Shown here in pieces: positions 34,555 through 43,199 of a stretch of 64,000 nt of DNA (positions are counted from its first letter, which is position 1; the number at the start of each line of letters is the position of its first letter). The notes below the pieces were generated by a model, which worked only from the letters and a program-made list of their open reading frames with translations, was not told the DNA's origin and did not search any database. Origin of the DNA: Hypericibacter sp963696655. Lineage in GTDB: Bacteria; Pseudomonadota; Alphaproteobacteria; Dongiales; Dongiaceae. The stretch lies in contig CAVOLB010000045.1 in NCBI GenBank assembly GCA_963696655.1, positions 41,003 to 105,002 on the forward strand. Direction: 5' to 3'. Made by a program: the position numbers and the translations under genes.

Positions 34555-35253
34555 TCAGGCGGCGTCGACGAAGACCAGCTCGGCATCCTCGACGGCGGTC
34601 ACGCGGACGATCGATTCGTCCTGGATGGCGGCGCCGTCGCGGGCTTCGAGCCGGACGCCATTGACCTCGACCGTGCCTTTGGCCGGCACCAGATAGCCGT
34701 GGCGGTTCTTGCCCAGCGTATATTCCGCCGTCTCGCCGGCCTTGAGCGTGGCGCCCAGCACGCGCGCGTCGGTGCGGATCGGCAGCGCGTCGGCGTCATT
34801 CTCGAATCCGCTGGCGAGCGTCACGAAGCGGCCGGAGCGATCGCCCTTGGGGAAAGGCTTGGCCCCCCAGGAGGGCGCGCCGCCGCGACGGTTCGGAACG
34901 ATCCAGATCTGGAAGATCCGGGTCTGACTCGGTTCCAGATTGTATTCCGAGTGGCGGATGCCCGACCCGGCGCTCATCACCTGGACGTCGCCCGCTTCGG
35001 TGCGGCCCTTGTTGCCCTGATTGTCCTGATGCGTGATGGCTCCCTCGCGGACATAGGTGACGATCTCCATGTCGGCATGCGGGTGGGCGGGAAAGCCGGT
35101 GTTGGGCGCGATGGTGTCGTCGTTCCACACCCGCAGGGCGCCCCAGCCCATGCGCGCCGGGTCGTGATAGTCGGCGAAGGAGAAGTGATGCTTGGCGTCG
35201 AGCCAGCCATGGTTGGCGCCGCCCAGCGATTTGAAGGTCCTGCGTTCGATCAT
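34555..35253 (-). CDS. Pirin family protein (YhhW-like bicupin)
   Basis: A 232-residue protein starting MIERRTFKSLGGANHGWLDA. The N-terminal cupin has the metal ligands in PAHPHADMEIVTYVREG (two His, then Glu) and GSGIRHSEYN (His). YhhW-type pirins have quercetinase activity; others act as regulators. The C-terminal cupin lacks ligands, as usual. The ATG at 35251-35253 is preferred; an upstream in-frame ATG is less likely. It is divergent from the LysR gene at 35383. Confidence 0.9.
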   Translation of the reverse strand: MIERRTFKSLGGANHGWLDAKHHFSFADYHDPARMGWGALRVWNDDTIAPNTGFPAHPHADMEIVTYVREGAITHQDNQGNKGRTEAGDVQVMSAGSGIRHSEYNLEPSQTRIFQIWIVPNRRGGAPSWGAKPFPKGDRSGRFVTLASGFENDADALPIRTDARVLGATLKAGETAEYTLGKNRHGYLVPAKGTVEVNGVRLEARDGAAIQDESIVRVTAVEDAELVFVDAA

Positions 35254-35360
35254 GATGGTCTCCGTCCGTTTCTTCGGGCGACCGGCCCTCGAGGGCGTGG
35301 GTCGCGTTTCCATGGCTTGAAGAATGGCGACCGGCGGGTTATACGAAAATAGAAAATATA

Positions 35361-35375
35361 GAAACGGATTGTTTC
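35361..35375. promoter_or_regulatory. Dyad in the pirin/LysR divergent promoter
   Basis: GAAAC-GGATT-GTTTC lies eight bases before the LysR start in the AT-rich 129-base gap shared with the divergent pirin gene. It is a reasonable site for autoregulation by the LysR protein, judged by symmetry and position only. Confidence 0.35.
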
Positions 35376-35382
35376 CTTTTTT

Positions 35383-36315
35383 ATGTCGAAGCTGCCTGAC
35401 CTCGAAGCCTGGGCGATCTTCGCGCGCGTGGCCTATCTGGGCTCATTCTCGCGCGCGGCCGAGGAACTGGGCTTGTCCAAAGCCACCGTCTCGAAGGCGG
35501 TGAGCCGGCTCGAGCGCAATCTGGCGACGCCCCTGTTTCATCGCACCTCGCGCCGCCTGTCGCTGACCGAGAGCGGCCGCGCCGCGCTCGAGCGTGCCGA
35601 GCGGATCCTCTCGGAAGGCGAGGCGGTCGAATCCGAGCTGCGGGCGCAATCGGCGACGCCGCGCGGCCGGGTCCGCATGGCGGCGCCCATGTCCTTCGGC
35701 ATCGCCCATCTGGCGACGGCGCTGCCGGATTTCTTCGCCGTCTATCCGGAAGTCTCGATCGAGCTCAATCTGAGCGATCAGCAGACCGATCTGGTGAGCG
35801 AGAATTTCGACCTGGCCCTGCGCATCGCGACCCTGGTCAATTCCTCGCTGATCGCGCGCCGGCTCTGCGAGGTCCGTATTCTGCTGGTCGGCGCGCCGGC
35901 CTATTTCCGCGCCCATGGGCGGCCGAAGCATCCCAAGGATCTCGCCGCCCATCGCGGACTTTTCTACACCTATGGGCGCTCGCAGGATGCCTGGCGCTTC
36001 TTCCACAAGCAGCAGGGCGAATATGCCGTGCGCATCGAAAGCCCGTTGCGGGCGAACAATGCCGATGTGCTGACACCCTCGCTGCTGGCGGGGCTGGGGC
36101 TGGCGCTGCAGCCGGAGTTCCTGGTCTGGCGCGAATTGCAGTCGGGGGCATTGGAGGTGGCGATGCCGGACTGGACGGTGCCGTCCATAGCACTCCATCT
36201 GGTGACGCCGCCGAGCTTCATCCGCCCGGCGCGGGTCGAGGTGCTGCTGGATTTCCTGGCGAAGCGCTTCGCGACGGGCACGGCGCCTTGGGCGGCGGCG
36301 CGCAGAAAGAAATAG
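35383..36315 (+). CDS. LysR-family transcriptional regulator
   Basis: A 310-residue regulator. The HTH region is FARVAYLGSFSRAAEELGLS followed by KATVSKAVSRLERNLATPLF, then SRRLSLTESGRAALERAERIL. The effector domain contains RGRVRMAAPMSFGIAHLA and SIELNLSDQQTDLVSENFDLALR, the pattern of the PA0191/DsdC-like group that often sits beside pirin genes. It likely activates or represses the divergent pirin gene. Confidence 0.92.
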   Translation: MSKLPDLEAWAIFARVAYLGSFSRAAEELGLSKATVSKAVSRLERNLATPLFHRTSRRLSLTESGRAALERAERILSEGEAVESELRAQSATPRGRVRMAAPMSFGIAHLATALPDFFAVYPEVSIELNLSDQQTDLVSENFDLALRIATLVNSSLIARRLCEVRILLVGAPAYFRAHGRPKHPKDLAAHRGLFYTYGRSQDAWRFFHKQQGEYAVRIESPLRANNADVLTPSLLAGLGLALQPEFLVWRELQSGALEVAMPDWTVPSIALHLVTPPSFIRPARVEVLLDFLAKRFATGTAPWAAARRKK

Positions 36316-36330
36316 CGGCGCCCGCGGCGC

Positions 36331-36663
36331 TCAGACCGGCAGACCGTAATGCTGCCGGGCGATGAGGCATTCCGGGTCGCCGGGCTGGCAGGCGCGGCAG
36401 ACCTCGGGGCGAACCGCATAGATCGAGCAGGCGGTGGATTTCCCGACCTCGCCTTTCAGCGCCGAGCAGCGATCGCCCTCGCAGCGCATGCGCCCACGGT
36501 TGTCGTCGACCAGGGCCGGCGGGATGAGTGCCAGCGCCTCCTCGCTCTCGAGCGAGAAGCGCGGCCACTCGGCCGAGTAGGCGCAGCAGGCGCCACAGCT
36601 CTGGCATAGCAACATCGCGGCTTCGGGCGAGAGACCGGCCCCGAACATCGCTCCGTCCTTCAC
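36331..36663 (-). CDS. YkgJ-type cysteine cluster protein
   Basis: A 110-residue protein with a Cys pattern for a zinc or iron-sulfur centre: CQSCGACCAYSAEWP near residue 20, then RCEGDRCSAL, ACSIYAVRPEVCRACQPGDPEC. The start is GTG 36661-36663 overlapping the stop of the upstream gene by four bases (GTGA), or the ATG five codons later. The function of the family is unknown. Confidence 0.88.
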   Translation of the reverse strand: MKDGAMFGAGLSPEAAMLLCQSCGACCAYSAEWPRFSLESEEALALIPPALVDDNRGRMRCEGDRCSALKGEVGKSTACSIYAVRPEVCRACQPGDPECLIARQHYGLPV

Positions 36664-36944
36664 GGCTTGGTCTTGCGGCGGCGTTTGGTTTTAGACAGCC
36701 GGCGCTCATTGGCGCGAACACGGGTCCGGTAGTGCCGGACGACGGCCCCGGGCGAACCGCCGGTGGCGAGAATCGTGGCGGCCTCGGCCATTGCTTCGCC
36801 TTTCTCGGCGACCATGCGCTCGGCTTCCCGCTCGGCGGCAGGCCCGCCCGCGGCCATCTTCATCAGGCGCAGACCAATCACGCGCTGCGCCTCGAACGCC
36901 AGCAGCGTCGTTCTCATCGTCAGATCGAACCAAGCCTTGAACAT
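36660..36944 (-). CDS. Small helical hypothetical protein
   Basis: A 94-residue protein. The N-terminal 60 residues form amphipathic helices (WFDLTMRTTLLAFEAQRVIG, EREAERMVAEKGEAMAEAA) and the tail is strongly basic (RRLSKTKRRRKTKP). The pattern is loosely phasin-like, but I do not recognise a family with confidence. It is coupled by overlap to the YkgJ-type gene. Confidence 0.7.
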   Translation of the reverse strand: MFKAWFDLTMRTTLLAFEAQRVIGLRLMKMAAGGPAAEREAERMVAEKGEAMAEAATILATGGSPGAVVRHYRTRVRANERRLSKTKRRRKTKP

Positions 36945-36968
36945 TCCGTCTCCGGTCGGCGCGATCGT

Positions 36969-37328
36969 CTAGCGTTGGCGCGCCTTTCGCGCCGCGTAAC
37001 GGGCGTCGCGGGCGATCTTCTGCTGGGCGAGGAGCTCGATCCGCGCGGCTTCCTCGGCGATCGCGCGCTCGGCCTTCTCCTTCTTCTCGGCAGCTTCCCG
37101 GACGGCCTTCTCTTCGGCCAGCCGCTTCGCTTCCAATTCCTTCGCCGCCTTGCGCTCGGCATTGCGGGCCTCGCGGGCGGCGACCAGCGCCTGGCGTGCC
37201 GCGCGCTGCTCGACCACGCTGGGGTCGTCAGGCCGGGGCTGCGCCTTGTGCTTTTCCAGCAAGGCGCGCTTCGCGTTGGCGGCGCTGCTCAGCCGCTCGT
37301 TGAATCCTTGGTCTTTGTAACCGCTCAT
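36969..37328 (-). CDS. DUF6481 family protein
   Basis: A 119-residue, highly charged, Ala/Glu/Lys/Arg-rich protein predicted to be one long helix or coiled coil. The start SGYKDQGFNERLSSAANAKR and the following LLEKHKAQPRPDDP are the conserved DUF6481 N-terminus. Function unknown. It lies 130 bases downstream of the cold-shock gene, with a terminator between. Confidence 0.8.
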   Translation of the reverse strand: MSGYKDQGFNERLSSAANAKRALLEKHKAQPRPDDPSVVEQRAARQALVAAREARNAERKAAKELEAKRLAEEKAVREAAEKKEKAERAIAEEAARIELLAQQKIARDARYAARKARQR

Positions 37329-37396
37329 CGTCCTCGACTATGCCTCGATCTCGATTGCCGTCTCGTGTCTCTCGCGGGACAACCCCGCAAAAAGCA

Positions 37397-37424
37397 GAAA
37401 AGCCGCCCCTTGTGGGGGCGGCTT
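37397..37424 (-). terminator. Rho-independent terminator of the cold-shock gene
   Basis: On the minus strand AAGCCGCCCC-CACAA-GGGGCGGCTT is a perfect ten-base stem followed by TTCTGCTTTTT. It starts 35 bases after the stop codon of the cold-shock gene. This is the clearest intrinsic terminator in the window. Confidence 0.88.
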
Positions 37425-37458
37425 CCAGGGCCTTGACGGCCCCGCTAGTCTGAAAGGC

Positions 37459-37668
37459 TTAGAGAGCCTGGATCGTGCCGACGGCGATCTTGCCGGTGCG
37501 ACGGTCTTCCTGGGTGTCGAACGACACCTTCTGGCCTTCATTCAGCGTGCGCATGCCCGCGCGCTCGAGAGCCGTGGCGTGGACGAACACGTCCTTGCCG
37601 CCATCATCCGGCTGAATGAAACCGAAACCCTTTTGCGTATTGTAGAACTTCACTGTACCCGTCTTCAT
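37459..37668 (-). CDS. cspA: Cold-shock protein (CspA family)
   Basis: A 69-residue OB-fold RNA chaperone. RNP1 (KGFGFIQPDD) and RNP2 (VFVHATAL) are intact and length is standard. The ATG at 37666-37668 follows AAGGA; an upstream Met in frame would add a non-conserved tail. A good promoter lies about 165 bases upstream, giving a long leader as in other csp genes. Confidence 0.95.
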   Translation of the reverse strand: MKTGTVKFYNTQKGFGFIQPDDGGKDVFVHATALERAGMRTLNEGQKVSFDTQEDRRTGKIAVGTIQAL

Positions 37669-37831
37669 AGGACTGTCCTTTTGTGACTGACGTTGGTGCA
37701 TTTGGGCCGAACACGCGCAGCAAGCGCGACATTCAACCCGGATCGTCGATGTTTGGAGAAGATCTGAACCTGCGCCCAGCGGTCAGCCAAGGCGAAACGG
37801 CCCGATAGTCCGGCCAAATGTCGATCGGAGA

Positions 37832-37860
37832 AACATAGGGGGCGCCCGGTCGCTTTGCAA
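37832..37860 (-). promoter_or_regulatory. Sigma-70-type promoter of the cold-shock gene
   Basis: On the minus strand TTGCAA (37860-37855) and TATGTT (37837-37832) are separated by 17 bases. Transcription would start near 37825 and leave a leader of about 155 bases, the length at which csp leaders fold into cold-responsive structures. Confidence 0.55.
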
Positions 37861-38240
37861 GGAGAGGCTGGCATGCCCTCTCTAATATCGCGCTTTTCCC
37901 CCAAATTTCGCCCCCGGATGTTGGCGCGCTCATCAATATCCCGCCTCTCGGCCGCCGCCGATGGCTCTGGGGCGAATTCGGGCCGGCCGCACCCGCGTCT
38001 CTACAATCAATAATAGTATATCCCCGGCATCGCTGCCGCCAGTGCCGGCGGTTCGCGGGCCAGGGCGGCAACGACCCCTTGCGAGCCCCCTTGCGAACCA
38101 TCGCTAGGCAGGCGGCCGCCGTTTGCATTAACATCGTCGCACGCATGCCGATGGCAGAGGGACGGGATGCCACGCCCTCCGGCCGCGCCTCGATCGCCCG
38201 GCCGACCGCGCTCTTGGTTTCGCAATTGCGAGATGATCCG
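37861..38240. other. Gene-free region between the cold-shock gene and the sugar ABC operon
   Basis: No convincing gene. A GAGAGGCTGGCAT-GCCCTCTC dyad occurs near 37861-37882. A plus-strand frame of about 45 codons starting near 37872 has no supporting feature. Confidence 0.35.
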
Positions 38241-38241
38241 C

Positions 38242-38281
38242 TGTGCAACTGCAGCATGGATCATTGTGCAACCGCAGCATG
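38242..38281 (+). promoter_or_regulatory. Tandem 17-base direct repeats upstream of the sugar ABC operon
   Basis: TGTGCAACTGCAGCATG (38242-38258) and TGTGCAACCGCAGCATG (38265-38281) differ at one base and start 23 bases apart, about two helical turns. They lie about 200 bases before the binding-protein start and look like paired sites for one regulator. Confidence 0.45.
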
Positions 38282-38331
38282 AACAGTATCGCCTTGAATA
38301 GCCTTGACGGGTCATTGGTCACGGTGCCAAA

Positions 38332-38366
38332 GTTCATTCCCCCGATAGCTGTTCAATAGAATGAAC
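38332..38366. promoter_or_regulatory. Inverted repeat upstream of the sugar ABC operon
   Basis: GTTCATTC (38332-38339) and GAATGAAC (38359-38366) are perfect eight-base reverse complements, and an inner GTTCA-ATAGAA-TGAAC dyad shares the right arm. It is about 100 bases before the binding-protein start and may be an operator. Confidence 0.45.
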
Positions 38367-38463
38367 GGGCGCGCCCGACGGGCTGGTTGCAGACCAACCG
38401 CCACGCTGAAAGAAGCTGCGAAAAAGCGGCCACTATCGAGACAAACTAGGGAGGTAGGACAAG

Positions 38464-39636
38464 ATGAAGCTATTCCGAAGACTGAGTTATTTGCTGGCTT
38501 TGACGCCTTTGTTCCTGTCCGGCGCGGCCATGGCCGAGGGCCTGGACGAACTGCCGCAGGACATCCAGCAGCAGGTTTACAACAAGGACATGCTCGATCC
38601 GCAGCAGCCGCTCGGGCCGAGCGCCTATCGCGACTGGAAGGCGAAGCGTTCGCCGCCCTGGACGATCGGTTATGCCAGCTCCTACGCCGGCAACACTTGG
38701 CGGGCCATGGTGATGGATCGCCTTCAGAACGAGCTCGTTCCTAAATGGAAGGCGTTGGGGCTGCTCAAGGATCTGGTCGTCACGCAATCGAACCTGAAGG
38801 ACTCGGTGCAGATCCAGCAGATCCGCCAGCTCGTCGATCAGGGCGTGGATGCGATCATCGTCTGCTGCTCGAACCCGACCGCGCTCAACCAGTCGGTCAA
38901 ATACGCCTATGACAAGGGCGTGCCGGTATTCTCTCTCACCGGCTACCTGACCTCTCCTTACGCCGTCAACTCCTCCAACAACTATCAGTTGGGCGGCTAT
39001 CAGGTCGGCAAAGCCCTGGCCGAGCAGCTCGGCGGCAAAGGCAATGTTCTCGTGGTCGAGGGCATCCCGGGCACCTCGGGCTCGGATTCGCAGGACCGCG
39101 GCATGAAGGCGGGCTTGGCGGCCTATCCCGACATCAAGATCGTGGGCGATGTGGCCGGCATGTGGACCGATCAGATCGGCCAGGCCGAGGTGCAGAAGTG
39201 GCTGGCGACGCATCCGGGCCAGCTGGACGGCATCGTCGTCCAGTCGGCGGCCGAGCTGGGCGTGCTGCGCGCGCTGCAGCAGTCGGGCCGCAAGATGGTG
39301 CCGATCACCATCGGCGGCGAGACCGGCGCGCTCTGCTATTGGCGCAAGAATCCCGACTATCTCAAGGAGTCCTACCAGCTTTGGCCTCCCGGAGACGATA
39401 TCGAGCTGATCTGGAACATCATGATGCGGACGCTTCAGGGCCAGGGCCCGAAGATCCAGTCGATCCTGGTGGCGCCGGTGCGGTTCACCTTTGACGATGT
39501 AAAGGGTCGCATGGACGAGAATTGCGACGAGAATTCCGACAAGTGGGAGAATGTCGGGGTCGAAAACTGGGGCGGCAAGAGCTATCTGGATCAGTTCTTC
39601 CTGCATCCGGCCGATCCCGAGGCGTACAAGCCGTAA
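38464..39636 (+). CDS. Sugar ABC transporter substrate-binding protein (RbsB-like)
   Basis: A 390-residue periplasmic binding protein. Residues 1-24 form a signal peptide ending SGAAMA. The mature part has the periplasmic-binding fold 4 pattern: WTIGYASSYAGNTWRAMVMD, VDAIIVCCSNPTALN, GNVLVVEGIPGTSGSDSQDRG and LDGIVVQSAAELGVLRALQQ. GGAGG precedes the ATG at good distance. It is the first gene of a ribose-type transporter (SBP, fused ATPase, two permeases). The ligand is unknown; the family takes up sugars, polyols or autoinducer-2. Confidence 0.92.
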   Translation: MKLFRRLSYLLALTPLFLSGAAMAEGLDELPQDIQQQVYNKDMLDPQQPLGPSAYRDWKAKRSPPWTIGYASSYAGNTWRAMVMDRLQNELVPKWKALGLLKDLVVTQSNLKDSVQIQQIRQLVDQGVDAIIVCCSNPTALNQSVKYAYDKGVPVFSLTGYLTSPYAVNSSNNYQLGGYQVGKALAEQLGGKGNVLVVEGIPGTSGSDSQDRGMKAGLAAYPDIKIVGDVAGMWTDQIGQAEVQKWLATHPGQLDGIVVQSAAELGVLRALQQSGRKMVPITIGGETGALCYWRKNPDYLKESYQLWPPGDDIELIWNIMMRTLQGQGPKIQSILVAPVRFTFDDVKGRMDENCDENSDKWENVGVENWGGKSYLDQFFLHPADPEAYKP

Positions 39637-39699
39637 GACATCGCTCGCAGCGTCTTTGACGCTACCCGCGTCAGCCTCTGCGGCGAGATCGATTATCAG

Positions 39700-41448
39700 A
39701 TGTCTTCAGCCACTCACGACGCGTCGGGTCATCAACCGAGCGGTGCCGCCGAGGAATCCTCGGCGGCGCCGCCGGTCTCTGTCACCGGCGACATCACCGT
39801 TACCGACGTCCGCAAATCCTTCGGCGTCACCCGGGCGCTCGACGGCTGCAGCTTCCGCGCGTCGCTGGGCGAGATCCACGCGATCGTCGGCGGCAATGGC
39901 TGCGGCAAGAGCACGCTCGCCAAGGTGATGTCGGGGGTTCTTCCGGTCGATTCCGGCCAGGTCTCGGTCATCGGCCATACGCCGACCTCGCCGCACGAGG
40001 CGCGGGCCGCCGGCATCGCCACCGTCTTCCAGGAAGTCCTCGTCGCCGACGAATGCTCGGTCGTGGACAATCTCTATCTCGGCGCCGACCGGCTCTGGTC
40101 GAAGACCCTGCCGATGAAAGCGAAGATCCGCGACGCCGCCATCATGATGCGGGAGCTGACCGCCGTCGACCTCGATGTCGAGGCGCCGGCCGGCACGCTG
40201 CCGCTCAGCATCAAGCAATGGATCACCATCGGGCGGGCCCTGCTGTGGAAGCCTAAGGTCCTGATCCTCGACGAATCCTCGGCCGCCCTCGATCTCGATT
40301 CGACCGAGCGGCTCTTCGCCAAGATGCGCGAGCTGCGCGACCAGGGCTCGGCGGTCCTGATCGTGACGCACCGGATCGCCGAGCTGATCCGCATCAGCGA
40401 CCGCGCGACCGTGTTGCGCGACGGGCGCGACGTCGGCGTGCTCAGCAAGGGCGAGATCACCGAGAAGAACCTGCTGGGCCTCATGACCGGCCGCAGCGAA
40501 TCGCCGCATATCCCGACCGCGGTGGCGCAGGAGGTGTTGCGCCACGACGTCGTCATGAAGACGGCCAAGCTCAAGGTCTGGCCGGAGAGCCAGCCGATCG
40601 ATTTCGCGCTCCACAAGGGCGAGGTGCTGGGCATCGCCGGGCTGGATGGGCAGGGGCAGAGCGACTTCGTGACGGTGCTGGCGGGCGTGCGCCGCGCGGC
40701 CGAAGGCCTGCCCCTGGTCCGCACCGCCAGCAACGGCTTCGCCGAGATCAGGGGCCTGGCCGAGGCGGCGCAGCACGGCGTCTCCTACGTGTCGGGCGAC
40801 CGCAAGCGCGAAGGCATCTTCGCGAATATGAGCATCTTCGAGAATCTGCTGATGCCGCTCTACCGCCGCACCGCGCGCGCCGGCAAGCTCGCAGTGATCG
40901 ACTGGGGGAGCCTGACGGCGGTCTTCGACTGGGAGGCCGAGCGGCTGTCGGTGCGCATGGGCGAGCGGACCAACAAGATCACCTCGCTCAGCGGCGGCAA
41001 CCAGCAGAAGGTCCTGATCGGACGGGCCTTCGCGCTCAATCCCGACATCCTGGTGCTCAACGACCCGGCGCGCGGCGTCGATGTCGGCGCCAAGGCCGAG
41101 CTCTACAAGCATCTGACCGCCTTCGCCGAGCGCGGCAAGTCGGTCATCTATCTCTCGAGCGAGATCGAGGAGTTCGTCGGCTTCGCCACCCGCGTCGTCG
41201 TGTTCCGCAATGGCAGCATCTTCGACGAGTTCGCCGGCAATGCGATCGAGCCCGCCAACATCCTCGAGGCGATGTTCGGCCAGCCGCGCGGATCGCAGCG
41301 GCGCGTCGATTCGGCACCGGGCGAGCCCAAGCCGGCCCAGGCCAAGGTCCACGGGCTCATTCCCGGCAGCGCCGGGCTGCCGCCCTGGATGAGCCGCCGC
41401 AATCACCGGGACCGGGACGCCGGCTCCGAGGAATCGGGCACGCGATGA
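39700..41448 (+). CDS. Sugar ABC transporter ATP-binding protein (RbsA-like, two domains)
   Basis: A 582-residue fused ATPase. Domain 1 (about 25-255) has Walker A VGGNGCGKST, a signature motif replaced by PLSIKQWITIGRAL and Walker B VLILDESSAALDL. Domain 2 (about 285-540) has the degenerate Walker A GLDGQGQSD seen in RbsA/MglA, signature LSGGNQQKVLIGRAF and LVLNDPARGVDVGAKAEL. A Pro/Arg-rich tail follows. It is co-directional with the binding protein, 63 bases away. The permease genes follow after a repeat element. Confidence 0.92.
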   Translation: MSSATHDASGHQPSGAAEESSAAPPVSVTGDITVTDVRKSFGVTRALDGCSFRASLGEIHAIVGGNGCGKSTLAKVMSGVLPVDSGQVSVIGHTPTSPHEARAAGIATVFQEVLVADECSVVDNLYLGADRLWSKTLPMKAKIRDAAIMMRELTAVDLDVEAPAGTLPLSIKQWITIGRALLWKPKVLILDESSAALDLDSTERLFAKMRELRDQGSAVLIVTHRIAELIRISDRATVLRDGRDVGVLSKGEITEKNLLGLMTGRSESPHIPTAVAQEVLRHDVVMKTAKLKVWPESQPIDFALHKGEVLGIAGLDGQGQSDFVTVLAGVRRAAEGLPLVRTASNGFAEIRGLAEAAQHGVSYVSGDRKREGIFANMSIFENLLMPLYRRTARAGKLAVIDWGSLTAVFDWEAERLSVRMGERTNKITSLSGGNQQKVLIGRAFALNPDILVLNDPARGVDVGAKAELYKHLTAFAERGKSVIYLSSEIEEFVGFATRVVVFRNGSIFDEFAGNAIEPANILEAMFGQPRGSQRRVDSAPGEPKPAQAKVHGLIPGSAGLPPWMSRRNHRDRDAGSEESGTR

Positions 41449-41520
41449 GCCCCCATCTCCCGGCATCGTGCAGGGCTGTCCGGTTGACGGCCCTCAAGAA
41501 GAATCTCGGTGGTCCGCTTT

Positions 41521-41651
41521 CTTCCCCTCCCCCAACTTTTGGGGGAGGGCAGGGAGGGGGATGGCTCGGTCCACGATCTCGTCGGGGTGCGAAGGGGCCG
41601 ATAGCGAGCAGCCCCCTCCCCAACCCTCCCCCAAAAGTTGGGGGAGGGGAT
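41521..41651. repeat. Long inverted-repeat element (REP/BIME-like), copy B
   Basis: Two arms of about 41 bases (41521-41562 and 41611-41651) are near-perfect reverse complements. Each arm folds on itself as CCCCTCCCCCAACTTTT-GGGGGAGGG. Sequence and plan match the element at 8256-8388. It lies inside the ABC operon, between the ATPase and first permease genes, where it may lower or stabilise downstream message. Confidence 0.75.
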
Positions 41652-41749
41652 GAAATAGAGCGGTGGCGCGAGATCGAAGAAACCTCGACCGGACAGCCCT
41701 GGACATCGCGCGCCGATGACGGGCGCTCCATGACGGCGGGGAGGTGGCC

Positions 41750-43180
41750 ATGGCTGCCACCCCGATAAGGTCGTCATCCGCGGCGGCCAGTACCTATCTG
41801 CTGGTCCCGATCGTCCTTTTCTTCGCGCTGCTGATCGTGGCGGTCCTGCGCAGCGAGAGCCTGGTCACGGCCAACGGCCTCGGCAGCGCCGTGATCGTGG
41901 CGACGCCGCTGATCCTCGCGACCTATGCGCTGATGGCGACGACCATCGCGGGCCGCGGCACCGTCGATCTGGCGATCGGGCCGCTGCTGGGATTCATCAA
42001 CGTGACCCTGGTCCAGCTCTTCGGCCAGGACATCATCTCCTCGCCGGTCGCCTTCTTCCTCTATGCGCTGGGCGTGGGCGTCGCCTATCAGGTCTTCATG
42101 GGCCTCATCATCGTCTTCGTCCGCGTGCAGCCGATCATCGTGTCGCTCAGCGGCTACCTGGCCCTCTCGGGCATCAATCTGGTGATCCTGGAGCGGCCGG
42201 GCGGAACGGCGCCGGACTGGATGATGCCCTGGGGCCTCGGCATTTCGATCATCTCGCCGGTGACGGCGATCCTGATCCTGGCCACGGTCGCCTGGCTGCT
42301 CTTCACCCGCACCGCCTTCTACGGGCATCTGCGGCTGATGGGCTCGGACGAGCGCGCGGCCTTCACCAGCGGCGTGCGGATCAACTGGGTGCGCCTGGGC
42401 GCGCATGCCATCTCGGGCCTGTTCGCCGGCCTCGCGGCCCTGACCTACACCTCGCTCATCAGCTCGGGCGATCCGACCCAGGGCACGACCTACACGCTGA
42501 TCGCGGTGACGGCGCTGGTGCTCGGCGGCGCCAGCCTCGCCGGCGGGCGCGGCGGCGTCATGGGCTCGCTGCTGGGGGCCGTGAACATCTATCTGATCAC
42601 CTATGTGCTCGCGACCTTCAATTTCGGCGCGGTGCAGAGCTTCGTGACCGACCTCGCCTACGGCACGATCCTGGTGTTGTCGCTGCTGCTGACGGTGGTG
42701 CTGCCGCATATGCGCGGCGTGGTCCGCAGCATCTCGCCGCTGCTCTTCTTCGTGATCCTTTCGCTGGTGGCGTTGGGCGTCATCATCCACGCGACTTACG
42801 ACTATTCGGCGCCGGCTCCTGTGGCAGCGGCAGCGAGCGGCACAGCCGCCACGACCGACACGACGGCCGCAACCGCCACGGCTCCCGTTGCGCCGCCGCC
42901 GAGCGCACCGGCACCCGGGTTCATCTTCGAACAGACCGGCGAGGCGGCGGCGGTCGCCGGCGGCGCCAGTCTGGCGGGCCCCCTGGCGGTGGCGGGCCTC
43001 CTGCTGCTGTCGGTGCTGATCATCCTGCGGACCATGGTGGCGCAGGCCAAGACCGCGCGGAGCCTGTCGCCGCTGGTCTATGTCGTGGTCGCCGCCTTCA
43101 TTCTGCTGGGCGTCTATGTGGTCGCCAATCCCGAGACCGTGAGCGGGCTTGGCATCTCCGCGACCCAGAGCGCGCCCTGA
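41750..43180 (+). CDS. Sugar ABC transporter permease (RbsC-like) with a C-terminal extension
   Basis: A 476-residue permease, longer than the usual 320-350. Residues 1-340 are the BPD_transp_2 fold: TTIAGRGTVDLAIGPLLGFI, VRVQPIIVSLSGYLALSGIN and LTYTSLISSGDPTQGTTYTL. After about residue 345 comes a Thr/Ala/Pro-rich low-complexity stretch (about 355-395), then two more hydrophobic helices. The ATG at 41750 follows GGGGAGG; a GTG six bases earlier is in frame. It pairs with the second permease gene 19 bases downstream. Confidence 0.9.
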   Translation: MAATPIRSSSAAASTYLLVPIVLFFALLIVAVLRSESLVTANGLGSAVIVATPLILATYALMATTIAGRGTVDLAIGPLLGFINVTLVQLFGQDIISSPVAFFLYALGVGVAYQVFMGLIIVFVRVQPIIVSLSGYLALSGINLVILERPGGTAPDWMMPWGLGISIISPVTAILILATVAWLLFTRTAFYGHLRLMGSDERAAFTSGVRINWVRLGAHAISGLFAGLAALTYTSLISSGDPTQGTTYTLIAVTALVLGGASLAGGRGGVMGSLLGAVNIYLITYVLATFNFGAVQSFVTDLAYGTILVLSLLLTVVLPHMRGVVRSISPLLFFVILSLVALGVIIHATYDYSAPAPVAAAASGTAATTDTTAATATAPVAPPPSAPAPGFIFEQTGEAAAVAGGASLAGPLAVAGLLLLSVLIILRTMVAQAKTARSLSPLVYVVVAAFILLGVYVVANPETVSGLGISATQSAP

Positions 43181-43199
43181 GCGGTCGGGAGAGCGAGCG

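Noticed and set aside
37872..38009. Plus-strand frame of about 45 codons after AGGAGAGG
   Set aside because: The Shine-Dalgarno-like run is part of an inverted repeat, the translation is Ser/Arg-rich without features, and it overlaps the upstream promoter region of the cold-shock gene.
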